This document shows, one piece after another, positions 9,712 through 20,833 of a stretch of DNA of 64,000 bases (positions within the stretch are counted from its first letter, which is position 1; every line of letters begins with the position of its first letter). A program made the position numbers and the translations under genes. The notes beneath the pieces are model-generated. The model ran no database searches, was not told the DNA's origin, and saw only the letters and a program-made list of their open reading frames with translations. The DNA comes from Planctomycetota bacterium. GTDB taxonomy: Bacteria > Planctomycetota > UBA1135 > UBA2386. The stretch covers positions 62,001-126,000 of the forward strand of contig JACKHZ010000013.1 in NCBI GenBank assembly GCA_020638735.1, given 5' to 3'.

Positions 9712-10845
9712 TCACTTGACGACCCGCGCCGGCGCACGCACGAACATCGGTCCGCCATATCCGACGGGCTTCGACCACAGCTCCTTGCCGTCGGGGCCGA
9801 ACATGATCAGCGCCCGCTCCGTCGAGACGATGGTGCGCCCGTCGCTCAGGCGCGCGACGTCGTTGGGCGTGCTCTCGACCGACCACTCGTGGACCTGCGT
9901 GCCGTCGGGGCCGAACTCGTAGACCTTGGTCGAGTGGCTGGCGGCCAAGAACCCGCCGCCCGGCAGCATCTGCACGTTGTGGCACATCTCCGGCAGCGCG
10001 CATTCACGCAGCTCGACTCCCTCGGTCGAGAACCAGACCACGCGCGGATTCTCGCGGGTCACGACGAACAGCTCGTCGCCGGAGTCGCGCTCGACGCGCA
10101 CCGCGTCGACCTCCCGCTTCCACGCCTCCTTGCCGTCGGCGCCGAGGCGGACCAGCTCGCCCTTCTGCTGCCAGCAGGTGTGGAACAGCTCGCCGTCGTA
10201 GTGACCGTCGTCGAGCAACACCACGGAACCGGACGAGCCCTTCAGCTGACGCAGCGTGGTGCGCTTGCCGTCCCAGGCGCAGCCCTCGACGACTCCGCTG
10301 CTGAACGACAACACGCCGACATGGTCGTCGGGCATCGGCCATGCACCCCACGCCGACTCGACCGCGACGCGACGCCGCTCGTTGCCGTCGAGGTCGAACT
10401 CGACGACGGCACCTTCTGAGTAGAGCGACAGCAGGATGATCGGCGGCCCGTCGATCTTCGCCAGCGTGGCCGCGACGCGCGCGCGACGCGCGGGCTCGGT
10501 CTGCTGGTCGGCGACGATGCGGCGCAGCACCGGCACCGCCGACGCCGCCTCGCAGCCGAGCAGCTCGAGCACGAAGCGCGCCGCTGCCTCGCCGGCGCCG
10601 CCGCGTTCGATCTCCGCCGTCAGCAGCGGCACCGCCGGTTTTCCCGCCTGCCACAGCACCCGCTGCGCCGCCTTGCAGCGCGATGGAACCGTCAACTCGG
10701 CGACCGCGGCCTGGAGCGGGTTGGTGCCGACGTTGCGCTGCAGCTTGACGGTCGTCTGCGCGGCGAGCGGTACCGTCAACGCGAACACGCCGGCGAACCC
10801 GCTGGCCAGGATCCCGAACTCGCGACGGCGGAGCATGGGCGGCAT
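9712..10845 (-). CDS. Exported HEAT/beta-propeller protein, probable Tat substrate
   Basis: 377 residues. The N terminus has three arginines, then EFG and a moderately hydrophobic stretch ending in PLAAQ. This fits a twin-arginine signal (RRxF) better than an ordinary Sec signal. Residues about 40-130 look like HEAT/Armadillo helices (VLWQAGKPAVPLLTAEIERGG, ASAVPVLRRIVAD). Residues about 135-370 are propeller-like repeats with the pattern L.DGNERRRV, LGADGKEAWKREV, FGPDGTQVHEW and FGPDGKELWSKPV, similar to PQQ/arylsulfotransferase-type propellers. Met1 (10845) or Met4 (10836) could start it. It heads the minus-strand run that continues into the carboxypeptidase-regulatory-like genes and is divergent from the second sigma fusion at 10899. 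No catalytic residue set can be named. Confidence 0.72.
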   Translation of the reverse strand: MPPMLRRREFGILASGFAGVFALTVPLAAQTTVKLQRNVGTNPLQAAVAELTVPSRCKAAQRVLWQAGKPAVPLLTAEIERGGAGEAAARFVLELLGCEAASAVPVLRRIVADQQTEPARRARVAATLAKIDGPPIILLSLYSEGAVVEFDLDGNERRRVAVESAWGAWPMPDDHVGVLSFSSGVVEGCAWDGKRTTLRQLKGSSGSVVLLDDGHYDGELFHTCWQQKGELVRLGADGKEAWKREVDAVRVERDSGDELFVVTRENPRVVWFSTEGVELRECALPEMCHNVQMLPGGGFLAASHSTKVYEFGPDGTQVHEWSVESTPNDVARLSDGRTIVSTERALIMFGPDGKELWSKPVGYGGPMFVRAPARVVK

Positions 10846-10898
10846 TGTGCCACCGCCGCGGTTTTCGTGTCACGATGTCGCGGCTCAGAGCACCCGGC

Positions 10899-13800
10899 AT
10901 GCACGTGACCCATCCGAGCCACAGCGCCGACAGCGGCGAAGACCCCACTTCGCGACTGCTCGCCGAAGCCGGCTTCGTCCGGCGGCTGGCGCGGTCCCTG
11001 GTGCGCGACGCGGCGCTTGCCGACGACGTGGCGCAGGAGACGATGGCGGCAGGGCTGACACAACCGGTCGCACCGCGCAGCTGGCGCGACTGGCTGGCGA
11101 CGGTGGCGCGGCGGCTCGCAGGCAAGTCGCGCGTGGCGCGACGCGTGCGCGAGGTGCACGAAGCGGCTGCCGCGGCCCGTCGGCCGACCCGCGAGACCGA
11201 CCACCGGCTCGAGCTGCAGCGCGTGCTGACGATCGCCGTGGGGTCGCTGACCGAGCCGTATCGCACCGTCGTCACCCTGCGCTACTTCGACGACCTGCCG
11301 CCGCGCGCGATCGCGAGGCGAACCGGCGCGACCGCGGATGCCGTGCGCCAGCAGCTGCGGCGCGGGCTGGCGATGCTGCGCCAGCGGCTCGACCGAGATT
11401 GTGGAGGTCGGGAGCGCTGGTTCGGCGCGTTCGCCGCGGTGGGCTCCGGTGGAGTCACGGTGCCGTTGGTCCCGTTCGTCGTGCTCGCCATGAACAAGCT
11501 CGCTCTCGCCGCTGCTGCCGTGCTCGTCGCCGGCGGTGTGATCTGGATGGTCTCGGACCCGATGGCGTCGGCGCCGCCGGTCGCGCCCGCAACCGACGCG
11601 GTCGCACCCTCCCTGGCGGCTACGGAGGTATCACGACCCGACGAACACGGCGCCTATCTGGCACGCGAAGACGCGCTGGCTGCGCTGCCGAAGTGCGAGG
11701 TCGTCGTGCTCGACAGCGCCGGCGCGCCGATCGAAGGTGCCGAGGTGCTGATCTGCGATGCCCGCGGCGAGTCCATCGAGGCGACCACGGACGCCGACGG
11801 CGTCGTGGCGAAGGCCGCGTCGGGCCCGGGCATGGTGCTGGCGAGGTCTGCTGGACATGCGCCGACGTGGCGGTCGCTCGACGAACGCACCGGGCGGCAC
11901 GTGCTGACGCTCGGCGACGGTGAGGTGGTCGGCGGTGTGTTGCTCGTCGATGGGGTTCAGGCCGAGAAGGGCACGCGGCTCGGCGTGATGTTGAGCAGTT
12001 CGCTCCGACACACAGGTGCGCCAGAGGGCCTCGAGCAGTGGTTCGACCATCGGGGGCCCGAGGAGGTGCTGGTCGGCGACAACGGGCGGTTCCGGATCCA
12101 GGGCCTGCCGGAAGACCTGAGTGGCATCCTCTGGCTGCCTGACGATCTGTGGCTGTCGCCGGATCGCGGCGAGCGCCCGGACTGCCACGATCGCGTGCCG
12201 CTGGTTGCGCGTGACGACATGACGCTGCGCACGACGCAGCTCGAGGTGTTCGAGGCCGACGTCGTCTGGAGCGATACGCAGCGGTTGGTCAAGGCGTCCA
12301 GACTGCGGGTGCGAGCCACGTTCGAGGACGGGAGCGGCACCTCCGGATACGACCTGGATCCTCGCGATGGCCACTTTCGCATCGGCCTGCGTCCAGGCGA
12401 CGGCGAGCGCGACCTCGACTGGTGCGACCCGGTGACGAGACCGAAGACCGCCAGGGTCTGGGCCACGGCGTCGTCACCGGGGAGCACCGGCGAAAGAACG
12501 ATGCGATTCGAACGAGCCGACCTCGCCAACGGCCGGGTCACGATCGAGCTCGATCGCGCGCCGTGCTCGCACTTCGTCGCGCTCGACGAATACGACCGAC
12601 CGATCGCCGGCGCCTGCGTGCTGACGCATCACGTCAGCGAACCGACCGATGCCGAGGGCCGCGGCACGTTCGACGGGACATGCGACGAGGTGCGGCTCAT
12701 CGGGGGCCCCTCGCACCTGATCGCTGCGCCGACGAGACCACGAGGTCATGGCTCCGCTGCGGATCCGTTCGTCTTCGTGTTGCCGAAGGACAATCCGGTC
12801 GTGATCCACCTGGCCGGAGCCAACGGTGGTGCTCCCGCCGCCGACTTCGTCGCAGTGCGCTGCGAGCAACGGCCGTTCGCCGGTCGGCGAGATGTGAGTG
12901 AACTCGATCGCAAGCTCTACCCCTACGACCCGGCAGGGTCGACGTCCGGACTTCACGCGTTCGACGTCCATTGGAACGTCCCGCGCGATGGCGCCCCGCT
13001 CACGCTGCACTCCTTCGAGCCAGGCGCCACGCTCACCGTCGCGCTGCTCGACTGCATGCGCGCCGAACTGGACTCTCGGCGGGTGGTCGTTCCGCCGCCG
13101 GAGGCGACGTCCGAAGTGACGCTGAGGGAAAGCGGCCTACCGTTCACCGTCACCGGGGTGATCGCAGACGAACATGGCCGCACCATCCCGAGAGCCATGG
13201 TGCAGATGAGCGCGAGCGACCCCGACGCCACTCCGCACTTTCGCTGGTGCCACGCCATCTCCGATGCGTCCGGAGTCTTCAGCGTCGTCGGGCTGCACCA
13301 ACGCCTGCCGCTGCGTATCGAGGTTCGCGCCGAGGGGTTCCGCGGACTCGTACACGAAGTGCCAGTCGCCCAACTCGAACAGCCACTTCGACTGCAGATG
13401 GCGAAGGGAAACAGCGTGACGGTCACGGTGCGCGACCCCGACGGCGCAGCAGTCGACGTGCCTGTGACCGCGCATCACCTGCGGGCAAGCACCGAGCTGC
13501 TGACGCCCGGGACCACACGCTTCGCATGTCTACCCGACGGCAGGGTCGAGTTCCGCGTGCAGTTCGGCAAGCGCACGTTCTCGATCGAGCACGACAGCGC
13601 GCAGCCGGAAGCGACGTTGGTGGTGCCCAGGCCGGCGACGCTGCAGCTCGCGGCAGCCAACGGCTGGCCGCGGCCGGCGGAGCAGAATCGACTGCTGACC
13701 GCCCGCGTGCAGTGCCTCGACCGCGACGACGAGATCGTGGACATCTTGCAACCCGACCGGCCCGGCACGAAACCGCTGCTGTTGCTGCCCGGTCGCTACC

Positions 13801-13904
13801 GCGTCGAGCTACGCGAGGGCCATCGCTTGCAGAGTCGATCGCTGGGGCTCACCGCCGAGGTCACACTGACGGCCGGCGAGACGACGACGGCGGTACTTCG
13901 CTGA
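10899..13904 (+). CDS. Second ECF sigma factor fused to a membrane helix and carboxypeptidase-regulatory-like repeats
   Basis: 1001 residues from the Met at 10899; 10875 is an alternative. Region 2 is at about residues 20-80 (ADDVAQETMAAG, WRDWLATVARRLAGKSR). Region 4 is at about 110-165 (SLTEPYRTVVTLRYFDDLPPR, then an HTH ADAVRQQLRRGLAMLRQRLD). A hydrophobic helix follows at 198-217 (MNKLALAAAAVLVAGGVIWM). The rest, about 780 residues, is extracytoplasmic-type beta repeats (GAPIEGAEVLICDARG, YDRPIAGACVLTHH, GRTIPRAMVQM). The architecture and the MN-K-L start of the helix match the protein at 4553, although the repeats differ widely. It is transcribed away from the 9712 gene. Its 3' end is three bases from the convergent amidohydrolase gene. 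The promoter targets and the stimulus are unknown. Confidence 0.85.
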   Translation: MHVTHPSHSADSGEDPTSRLLAEAGFVRRLARSLVRDAALADDVAQETMAAGLTQPVAPRSWRDWLATVARRLAGKSRVARRVREVHEAAAAARRPTRETDHRLELQRVLTIAVGSLTEPYRTVVTLRYFDDLPPRAIARRTGATADAVRQQLRRGLAMLRQRLDRDCGGRERWFGAFAAVGSGGVTVPLVPFVVLAMNKLALAAAAVLVAGGVIWMVSDPMASAPPVAPATDAVAPSLAATEVSRPDEHGAYLAREDALAALPKCEVVVLDSAGAPIEGAEVLICDARGESIEATTDADGVVAKAASGPGMVLARSAGHAPTWRSLDERTGRHVLTLGDGEVVGGVLLVDGVQAEKGTRLGVMLSSSLRHTGAPEGLEQWFDHRGPEEVLVGDNGRFRIQGLPEDLSGILWLPDDLWLSPDRGERPDCHDRVPLVARDDMTLRTTQLEVFEADVVWSDTQRLVKASRLRVRATFEDGSGTSGYDLDPRDGHFRIGLRPGDGERDLDWCDPVTRPKTARVWATASSPGSTGERTMRFERADLANGRVTIELDRAPCSHFVALDEYDRPIAGACVLTHHVSEPTDAEGRGTFDGTCDEVRLIGGPSHLIAAPTRPRGHGSAADPFVFVLPKDNPVVIHLAGANGGAPAADFVAVRCEQRPFAGRRDVSELDRKLYPYDPAGSTSGLHAFDVHWNVPRDGAPLTLHSFEPGATLTVALLDCMRAELDSRRVVVPPPEATSEVTLRESGLPFTVTGVIADEHGRTIPRAMVQMSASDPDATPHFRWCHAISDASGVFSVVGLHQRLPLRIEVRAEGFRGLVHEVPVAQLEQPLRLQMAKGNSVTVTVRDPDGAAVDVPVTAHHLRASTELLTPGTTRFACLPDGRVEFRVQFGKRTFSIEHDSAQPEATLVVPRPATLQLAAANGWPRPAEQNRLLTARVQCLDRDDEIVDILQPDRPGTKPLLLLPGRYRVELREGHRLQSRSLGLTAEVTLTAGETTTAVLR

Positions 13905-13907
13905 TCG

Positions 13908-15161
13908 TCACCGCCCAGTCGGGTTGAGCTCGTCCCACTCTCGCACCACTGCCCGCACTCGCCGCAGCGCCGCGATGTCCTGCAGCGGATCCGCGTCGAG
14001 CACGACGAAGCCACTCGCGCCCGCCTTCACCGCACCGAGGTCGTCGGCGCCGAGCACCTTGGCGGCAGTCGCCGTCGCCGCGCGCAACGCCTGCTCCGGC
14101 CTCATGCCGTAGGCGACCATCAGCTCGAGCTCGTGCGCGTTGTCGCCGTGCGTGAACACCCCCGCGTCGCTGCCGCAGGCGATCGTGACGCCGGCGGCGA
14201 GCGCGCGCTGGAAGCCGATCTTCGCCGCGTTGAGGCGCTCGACGATGGGACCCTTGTGCCCGGCGTAGGCGACGATCGCCTCGTTGGCGGCGAGGCACGG
14301 ACACAGCACGACGCCCTTCTCCTTCATCAACGCGAACGTCTCGGCGCTGCCGCCGGCGCCGTGTTCGATCGTCGCGACGCCGGCCAGCACCGCGCGGCGC
14401 ATGCCCTCGTCGGTCTGCGCGTGCGCGGCGACCGGACGACCGAGCCGCTTCGCCTCGTCGCACAGCGCCTGCAGTTCGTCGAGCGAGAACGTCGGCGCGA
14501 CCGAACCACCGGGGCCGTAGCCGTAGTCGGCGTAGACCTTGATCCACGCGGCGCCGCCTTCGACCTGTTCGCGCACCGCAGCGACGATCTCGTCGACGCC
14601 GTCGACGCACTGCGCGCCCTTCTTGACCGACGGATCGTTCGGCTCCGGGCCGTAGCGGCCACGCTGCACGATCGCGCGCGTCGCCGGATACAGCCGCGGA
14701 CCGCGCAAGCGCCCCTCGGCCATGCCCTTCACCAGGTCGACGTCGGCGTAGCCGGCGCCTTCGGTGCCGAGGTCGCGAATCGCGACGAAGCCCGCCCACA
14801 GCGTGCGCTCGGCGAACCGCACCGCGCGCAGCGTGCGCAGCCCGTCGCTGTCGAGCAGCACCTGGTCGTTCCACTTCTGCAGGTCGTACGGCTGCAGCAG
14901 CAAGTGCGTGTGCAGGTCGATCAGGCCGGGGATCAGCCAGCGCTCGCCGAAGTCGCGGTCGACGACCTCGTCGCGCCTGGCCGGCCGCACCAGGATGATG
15001 TTGCTGAGCAGCGTCTCGACGACCATGTCGTCTCGCCAGCTCGCACCATCCTCGGCTAGCACGTGCGCGCAGCGCCACGACGAGGGGCGCTGCGCCGGTA
15101 ACGACGCGAGGCCGACGAGCAGCGAGGCGACGACGTGCGGCAGGAAGCGCAGGGCTCTCAT
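13908..15161 (-). CDS. Exported metal-dependent amidohydrolase (imidazolonepropionase/prolidase-like)
   Basis: 417 residues from the Met at 15161, chosen because it begins a signal peptide (RFLPHVVASLLVGLASLPAQ). The amidohydrolase-superfamily metal site is complete: DLHTHLLL (HxH), a Lys in AAWIKVYAD that would be carbamylated, His in VAAHAQ, His in TIEHG and Asp in ACGSDAG. Family relatives hydrolyse cyclic amides or Xaa-Pro-type peptides. The substrate here cannot be read from the sequence. The gene is alone between the convergent sigma fusion and the co-oriented katG, 46 bases away. Confidence 0.9.
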   Translation of the reverse strand: MRALRFLPHVVASLLVGLASLPAQRPSSWRCAHVLAEDGASWRDDMVVETLLSNIILVRPARRDEVVDRDFGERWLIPGLIDLHTHLLLQPYDLQKWNDQVLLDSDGLRTLRAVRFAERTLWAGFVAIRDLGTEGAGYADVDLVKGMAEGRLRGPRLYPATRAIVQRGRYGPEPNDPSVKKGAQCVDGVDEIVAAVREQVEGGAAWIKVYADYGYGPGGSVAPTFSLDELQALCDEAKRLGRPVAAHAQTDEGMRRAVLAGVATIEHGAGGSAETFALMKEKGVVLCPCLAANEAIVAYAGHKGPIVERLNAAKIGFQRALAAGVTIACGSDAGVFTHGDNAHELELMVAYGMRPEQALRAATATAAKVLGADDLGAVKAGASGFVVLDADPLQDIAALRRVRAVVREWDELNPTGR

Positions 15162-15207
15162 GCCGCGACGATAGCGCCGGCCGCCCGTCGACCGCACGCA
15201 GCGTTGC

Positions 15208-17571
<2,364 letters not shown>

Positions 17572-17715
17572 GGTCACGATCGGGGTGTTCGTTCGCGACC
17601 CGGCGGGGAGATGGTCTCGCCCCGGCGCCGGATCACGGTGACGAAGGATCGCCCACCCCGCGCCGCGCCGATCGCCGCCAATGGCGATCACGGTGATCGA
17701 CCCCCGCGCCGCCCG

Positions 17716-18429
17716 TCAGAGCGGCCGTAACCTGATGTTCTTCAACCAGATGACGCCGGCGTAGAAGAACGGCGTGTCAGCCAGGGCGACGAGCGCCTTG
17801 AACATCCAGAGGTCCAGGATCGTCGCCACGATGCGCTCGGTCGGCCACTCGGGGTTGCCCCAGAACAGCACCAGCACGACCAGCATCGAGTCGAGCAGCT
17901 GCGACAGGATGGTCGAGGCGTTGTTGCGCAACCACAGGTGCCGGCCGTTGGTCAGCCGCCGCCAGAAGTGGAACAGCTGCACGTCGACGAACTGCGCGAC
18001 CAGGTAGGCGGTCATCGACGCGACGATGACGCGCCACGTGTTGCTGAACGCCGCCGCGTAGGTGCTGTCGGACACCGGGCTGTCGTCGATGGCCTCGAAC
18101 TGGCCACCGAGCCACAGCGCGAACAGCGTGAACAGCGACGCGGCGAAGCCGGCCCAGACGACCTGGTTGGCGCGGCGATGCCCGTAGAGCTCCGACAGCA
18201 GGTCGGTGGCGAGGAACGTCAGCGGATAGGGCAACGCGCCCGCCGACAGCACGAACGGCGTGGCGAAGCCCAACCAGCCGAGGTCGACGGTCAGGAACTT
18301 GTTGGCGATGACGTTGCAGACGACGAGCGACGCCAGGAACACCGCGGCGAACAGCAGGAAGACGAAGTCGACCGGACGCTGTTCGGGATCGTCGAGATCG
18401 ACCGCGGCGGGCGTCGCCGCCGCGCTCAC
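17716..18429 (-). CDS. yhhQ: Queuosine precursor transporter, YhhQ/DUF165 family
   Basis: 237 residues with about six hydrophobic helices (FVFLLFAAVFLASLVVCNVIANKF at the start). Family hallmarks are VCNVIANKF, PYPLTFLATDLLSELYG, TAYLVAQFVDVQLFHF and a late NNASTILSQLLDSMLVV. YhhQ-type proteins import queuine or preQ precursors for tRNA queuosine. The start is taken as GTG at 18429, which overlaps the TGA of the upstream haem-c lipoprotein gene as GTGA, so translation is coupled. A second GTG one codon upstream is possible. The coupling to a c-type haem lipoprotein is unusual and has no evident functional reason. Confidence 0.9.
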   Translation of the reverse strand: MSAAATPAAVDLDDPEQRPVDFVFLLFAAVFLASLVVCNVIANKFLTVDLGWLGFATPFVLSAGALPYPLTFLATDLLSELYGHRRANQVVWAGFAASLFTLFALWLGGQFEAIDDSPVSDSTYAAAFSNTWRVIVASMTAYLVAQFVDVQLFHFWRRLTNGRHLWLRNNASTILSQLLDSMLVVLVLFWGNPEWPTERIVATILDLWMFKALVALADTPFFYAGVIWLKNIRLRPL

Positions 18430-18971
18430 CACTTCAGCTTCTCGATGAACGGGATCACGCTGTTGCACGACGCCTGATGGCAGGCGACGCAGTTGGCGAC
18501 GATCGCGTTGTAGCTCAGCTGGCTCGGCGCCGCGTCGAACTGCCGCACCGCGAACAGGTAGGCCTGGGCCCGCTGGTCGTAGGCCTGGTCGCGCTCGCTC
18601 GGGTTGGTCGGCCACGCGCAGCGCATCATGCGGTGGGTCGCGAACATCGGCTTCGCGGCGCCGCCGCCCTGCGCCTGGATCCGGGCCTCGGTCAGGTCGT
18701 CGACGAACTGGCGCATCAGCACCGCCAGCTCGCTGTCGCCGTTGGGGTTGCGCGGCGAGACGATCAGGTGGCCGGGGCTGCCGGGCACGCCCGGCTGCAG
18801 CGGCGTCGAGAAGTTGCAGTCCGCGTCGTCGTAGGCGAGCGGGTTCTGCGGGTCGATCGCCGCCGTCGCCTCCTGGGGCGCGGTCGTCGCGGCGGTGTCA
18901 TCGGAGGAGCCGCCGGCCGTCGAACAGGCGGCGACGACCAGCACGGCGGAGAGGATCAGGCGGGACAGCAT
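18426..18971 (-). CDS. Lipoprotein with a single c-type haem motif
   Basis: 181 residues from the Met at 18971, chosen because it begins a lipoprotein signal (LSRLILSAVLVVAAC, lipobox VAAC). The mature protein starts with a Ser/Thr/Ala-rich linker. Near the C terminus is CVACH, the CxxCH haem-c attachment site, followed by QASCNSV. Upstream are Met residues (FATHRMMRCAW), one of which could be the second axial ligand. It is therefore probably a small cytochrome c anchored to a membrane and facing the periplasm. Its stop overlaps the start of the queuosine-precursor transporter gene, and it is divergent from the AtuA-type genes. The redox partner is unknown. Confidence 0.8.
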   Translation of the reverse strand: MLSRLILSAVLVVAACSTAGGSSDDTAATTAPQEATAAIDPQNPLAYDDADCNFSTPLQPGVPGSPGHLIVSPRNPNGDSELAVLMRQFVDDLTEARIQAQGGGAAKPMFATHRMMRCAWPTNPSERDQAYDQRAQAYLFAVRQFDAAPSQLSYNAIVANCVACHQASCNSVIPFIEKLKW

Positions 18972-19107
18972 GGCGCAGATGCTGCGCCACGAAGCGGGCC
19001 GGCGCAACGGGCCACGGCGCCCCTTGCGCGGCAAATCGGCGCCCGCTGCGTTCTGCCGCCGGGCCGTTCGGGCTATGGTGTTCGCCCCGTTCGACGGGAG
19101 ACACGAC

Positions 19108-20469
19108 ATGCGCGACAAGGTCCTCATCGGCTACGGCCAAGGCTTCTGGGGCGACTCGATCCTCGGCCCCGTTCGGCTGGTCCAGGAAGGGCCGCTCGAC
19201 TACCTCGCCCTCGACTACCTGGCCGAGGTGACGATGAGCATCATGCAGAAGCTCAAGGGGCGGAACCCGCAGGCGGGCTACGCCACCGACTTCGTCAAGA
19301 TGCTCGAGCGCACGCTGCCGACGATCGCCGACAAGGGCATCAAGGTGCTCGCCAACGCCGGCGGCGTGAACCCGCAGGCGTGTCTCGAGGCGGTGCTGGA
19401 GCTGGCTCGCAAGCAGGGCATCAAGGGCCTGAAGGTCGGCGTCATCGAGGGCGACGACGTGCTGGCGAGAGTCCCGGAGTTGGTCGCATCCGGCCACGCG
19501 ATGAAGAACATGGACGACGGCCGCCCGCTGTCGGACGTGCAGGACAAGCTGCTGAGCGCCAACGCCTACATCGGCGCCTTCGCGATCGCCGACTGTCTCG
19601 CCGCCGGCGCGCAGATCGTCATCGCCGGACGCGTCACCGATCCGGCGCTGGTCGGCGGGCCGATGATCCACGAGTTCGGCTGGTCCCCCACCGACTACGA
19701 CAAGCTGGCTGGCGCGACCGTGGCCGGCCACATCGCCGAGTGCGGCGCGCAGTGCACCGGCGGCAACTACACCAACTGGCGCGAGGTCCGCGACTTCGTG
19801 CGCATCGGCTACCCGGTCATCGAAGCCTCACCGGACGGCACGTTCGTCGTCACCAAGCACGACGGCACCGGCGGCCTGGTGTCGCGCAACACCGTCGTCT
19901 CGCAGCTGCTCTACGAGATGGGCGACCCGCAGAACTACCTCGGCCCGGACTGCTCGGCGGACTTCACCAGCGCCAAGATCGAAGAGATCGGCAAGGACCG
20001 CGTGCGCGTGTCGGGCGTGAAGGGCAAGGCGCCGACGCCCACTTACAAGGTCTCGCTGAGCTACCAGAACGGCTACAAGGCGGTCGGCCAGCTGACCGTC
20101 GCCGGGCCCGACGCGCTGCAGAAGGCGAAGTTGTGCGCCGACATCGTCTGGGGGCGTCTGGCGCTCGACGGCTGCACGTTCCAAGACCACGAGAAGATCG
20201 TCGAGTTCGTCGGCGCAGGCGTCACCCACGCCGGCATCCTCGAGTCCAACGACCCGCCGGAGGTCGTGCTGCGGCTCGGCGTGAAGTGCGGCGACAAGAA
20301 GAAGGTCGACCGCTTCGGCAGCGAGATGGTGCCGCTCGTCACCAGCGGCCCGCCCGGCGTCACCGGCTTCGCCGGCGGCCGCCCGAAGGCGACCGACATC
20401 GTCGGCTACTGGCCGGCGCTGCTCGACAAGAACCAGGTCAAGACCACCGTGCGCGTGGAGGAATCGTGA
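19108..20469 (+). CDS. AtuA-type protein (acyclic terpene utilisation N-terminal family, DUF1446)
   Basis: 453 residues from the ATG at 19108, which has a good Shine-Dalgarno (GGGAG, seven bases upstream). Family features are an N-terminal nucleotide-like loop (GYGQGFWGDS), KVLANAGGVNPQACLE, IADCLAAGAQIVIAGRVTDPALV, and EFGWSPTDYD followed by HIAECGAQCTGG. AtuA proteins are part of acyclic terpene/leucine-type catabolic clusters in pseudomonads and occur in other bacteria next to acyl-CoA carboxylase genes. Their biochemical reaction is not settled. No carboxylase or acyl-CoA gene is near here. The stop overlaps the start of the small partner gene (TGATG), so the two are translated together, as in other genomes where they are fused or adjacent. 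Confidence 0.9.
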   Translation: MRDKVLIGYGQGFWGDSILGPVRLVQEGPLDYLALDYLAEVTMSIMQKLKGRNPQAGYATDFVKMLERTLPTIADKGIKVLANAGGVNPQACLEAVLELARKQGIKGLKVGVIEGDDVLARVPELVASGHAMKNMDDGRPLSDVQDKLLSANAYIGAFAIADCLAAGAQIVIAGRVTDPALVGGPMIHEFGWSPTDYDKLAGATVAGHIAECGAQCTGGNYTNWREVRDFVRIGYPVIEASPDGTFVVTKHDGTGGLVSRNTVVSQLLYEMGDPQNYLGPDCSADFTSAKIEEIGKDRVRVSGVKGKAPTPTYKVSLSYQNGYKAVGQLTVAGPDALQKAKLCADIVWGRLALDGCTFQDHEKIVEFVGAGVTHAGILESNDPPEVVLRLGVKCGDKKKVDRFGSEMVPLVTSGPPGVTGFAGGRPKATDIVGYWPALLDKNQVKTTVRVEES

Positions 20470-20783
20470 TGGCGAAGGTCAAGCTCTCAACGTTCGCGAT
20501 GGCGCGCAGCGGCGACAAGGGCGACGGCAGCAACGTCGGCGTCTTCGTCACCAACGCCAAGGACTACGAGGTCCTCAAGCGCGAGGTCACCGTCGAGCGC
20601 GTGAAGCAGCACTTCGCCAAGATCTGCTTCGGCGAGGTGACGCGCTACGAGGCGCCCAACATGTTCGCGCTGAACTTCCTGCTGCGCGACAGCCTCGGCG
20701 GCGGCGGCAGCGAGAGCCTCAAGACCGATGCGCAGGGCAAGACGCACGGGCTCGGGCTGCTCGAGATGGAAGTCGAGCGGTAG
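20469..20783 (+). CDS. Small AtuA partner (AtuA-like ferredoxin-fold domain protein)
   Basis: 104 residues; the ATG overlaps the stop of the AtuA-type gene. The sequence begins with a beta strand, then ARSGDKGDGSNVGVFV, and a second part with FGEVTRYEAPNMFALNF and a Gly-rich turn (DSLGGGGSESLKTDAQGK). In larger AtuA proteins this domain is fused at the C terminus, so it is a subunit of the same complex. The last 162 bases (20622-20783) are repeated almost exactly at 22823-22984, on the far side of a two-gene island. The gene is intact, so either the island restored its 3' end on entry or a partial copy was left behind. Confidence 0.85.
   Translation: MAKVKLSTFAMARSGDKGDGSNVGVFVTNAKDYEVLKREVTVERVKQHFAKICFGEVTRYEAPNMFALNFLLRDSLGGGGSESLKTDAQGKTHGLGLLEMEVER
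20622..20783 (+). repeat. Direct repeat, copy 1 (3' end of the AtuA partner gene)
   Basis: 162 bases, identical to 22823-22984 except for one codon near the end (GAA here, ATG there). The identity starts at ATCTGCTTCGGC and stops exactly at the TAG stop codon; flanking sequences do not match. Offset between the copies is 2201 bases. It marks the left edge of the island. Confidence 0.97.
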
Positions 20784-20833
20784 CGGGCTCGGGCCTCTGA
20801 CGCCGAAGCGGCCCGCAACGAAGGCAAGGGCTG

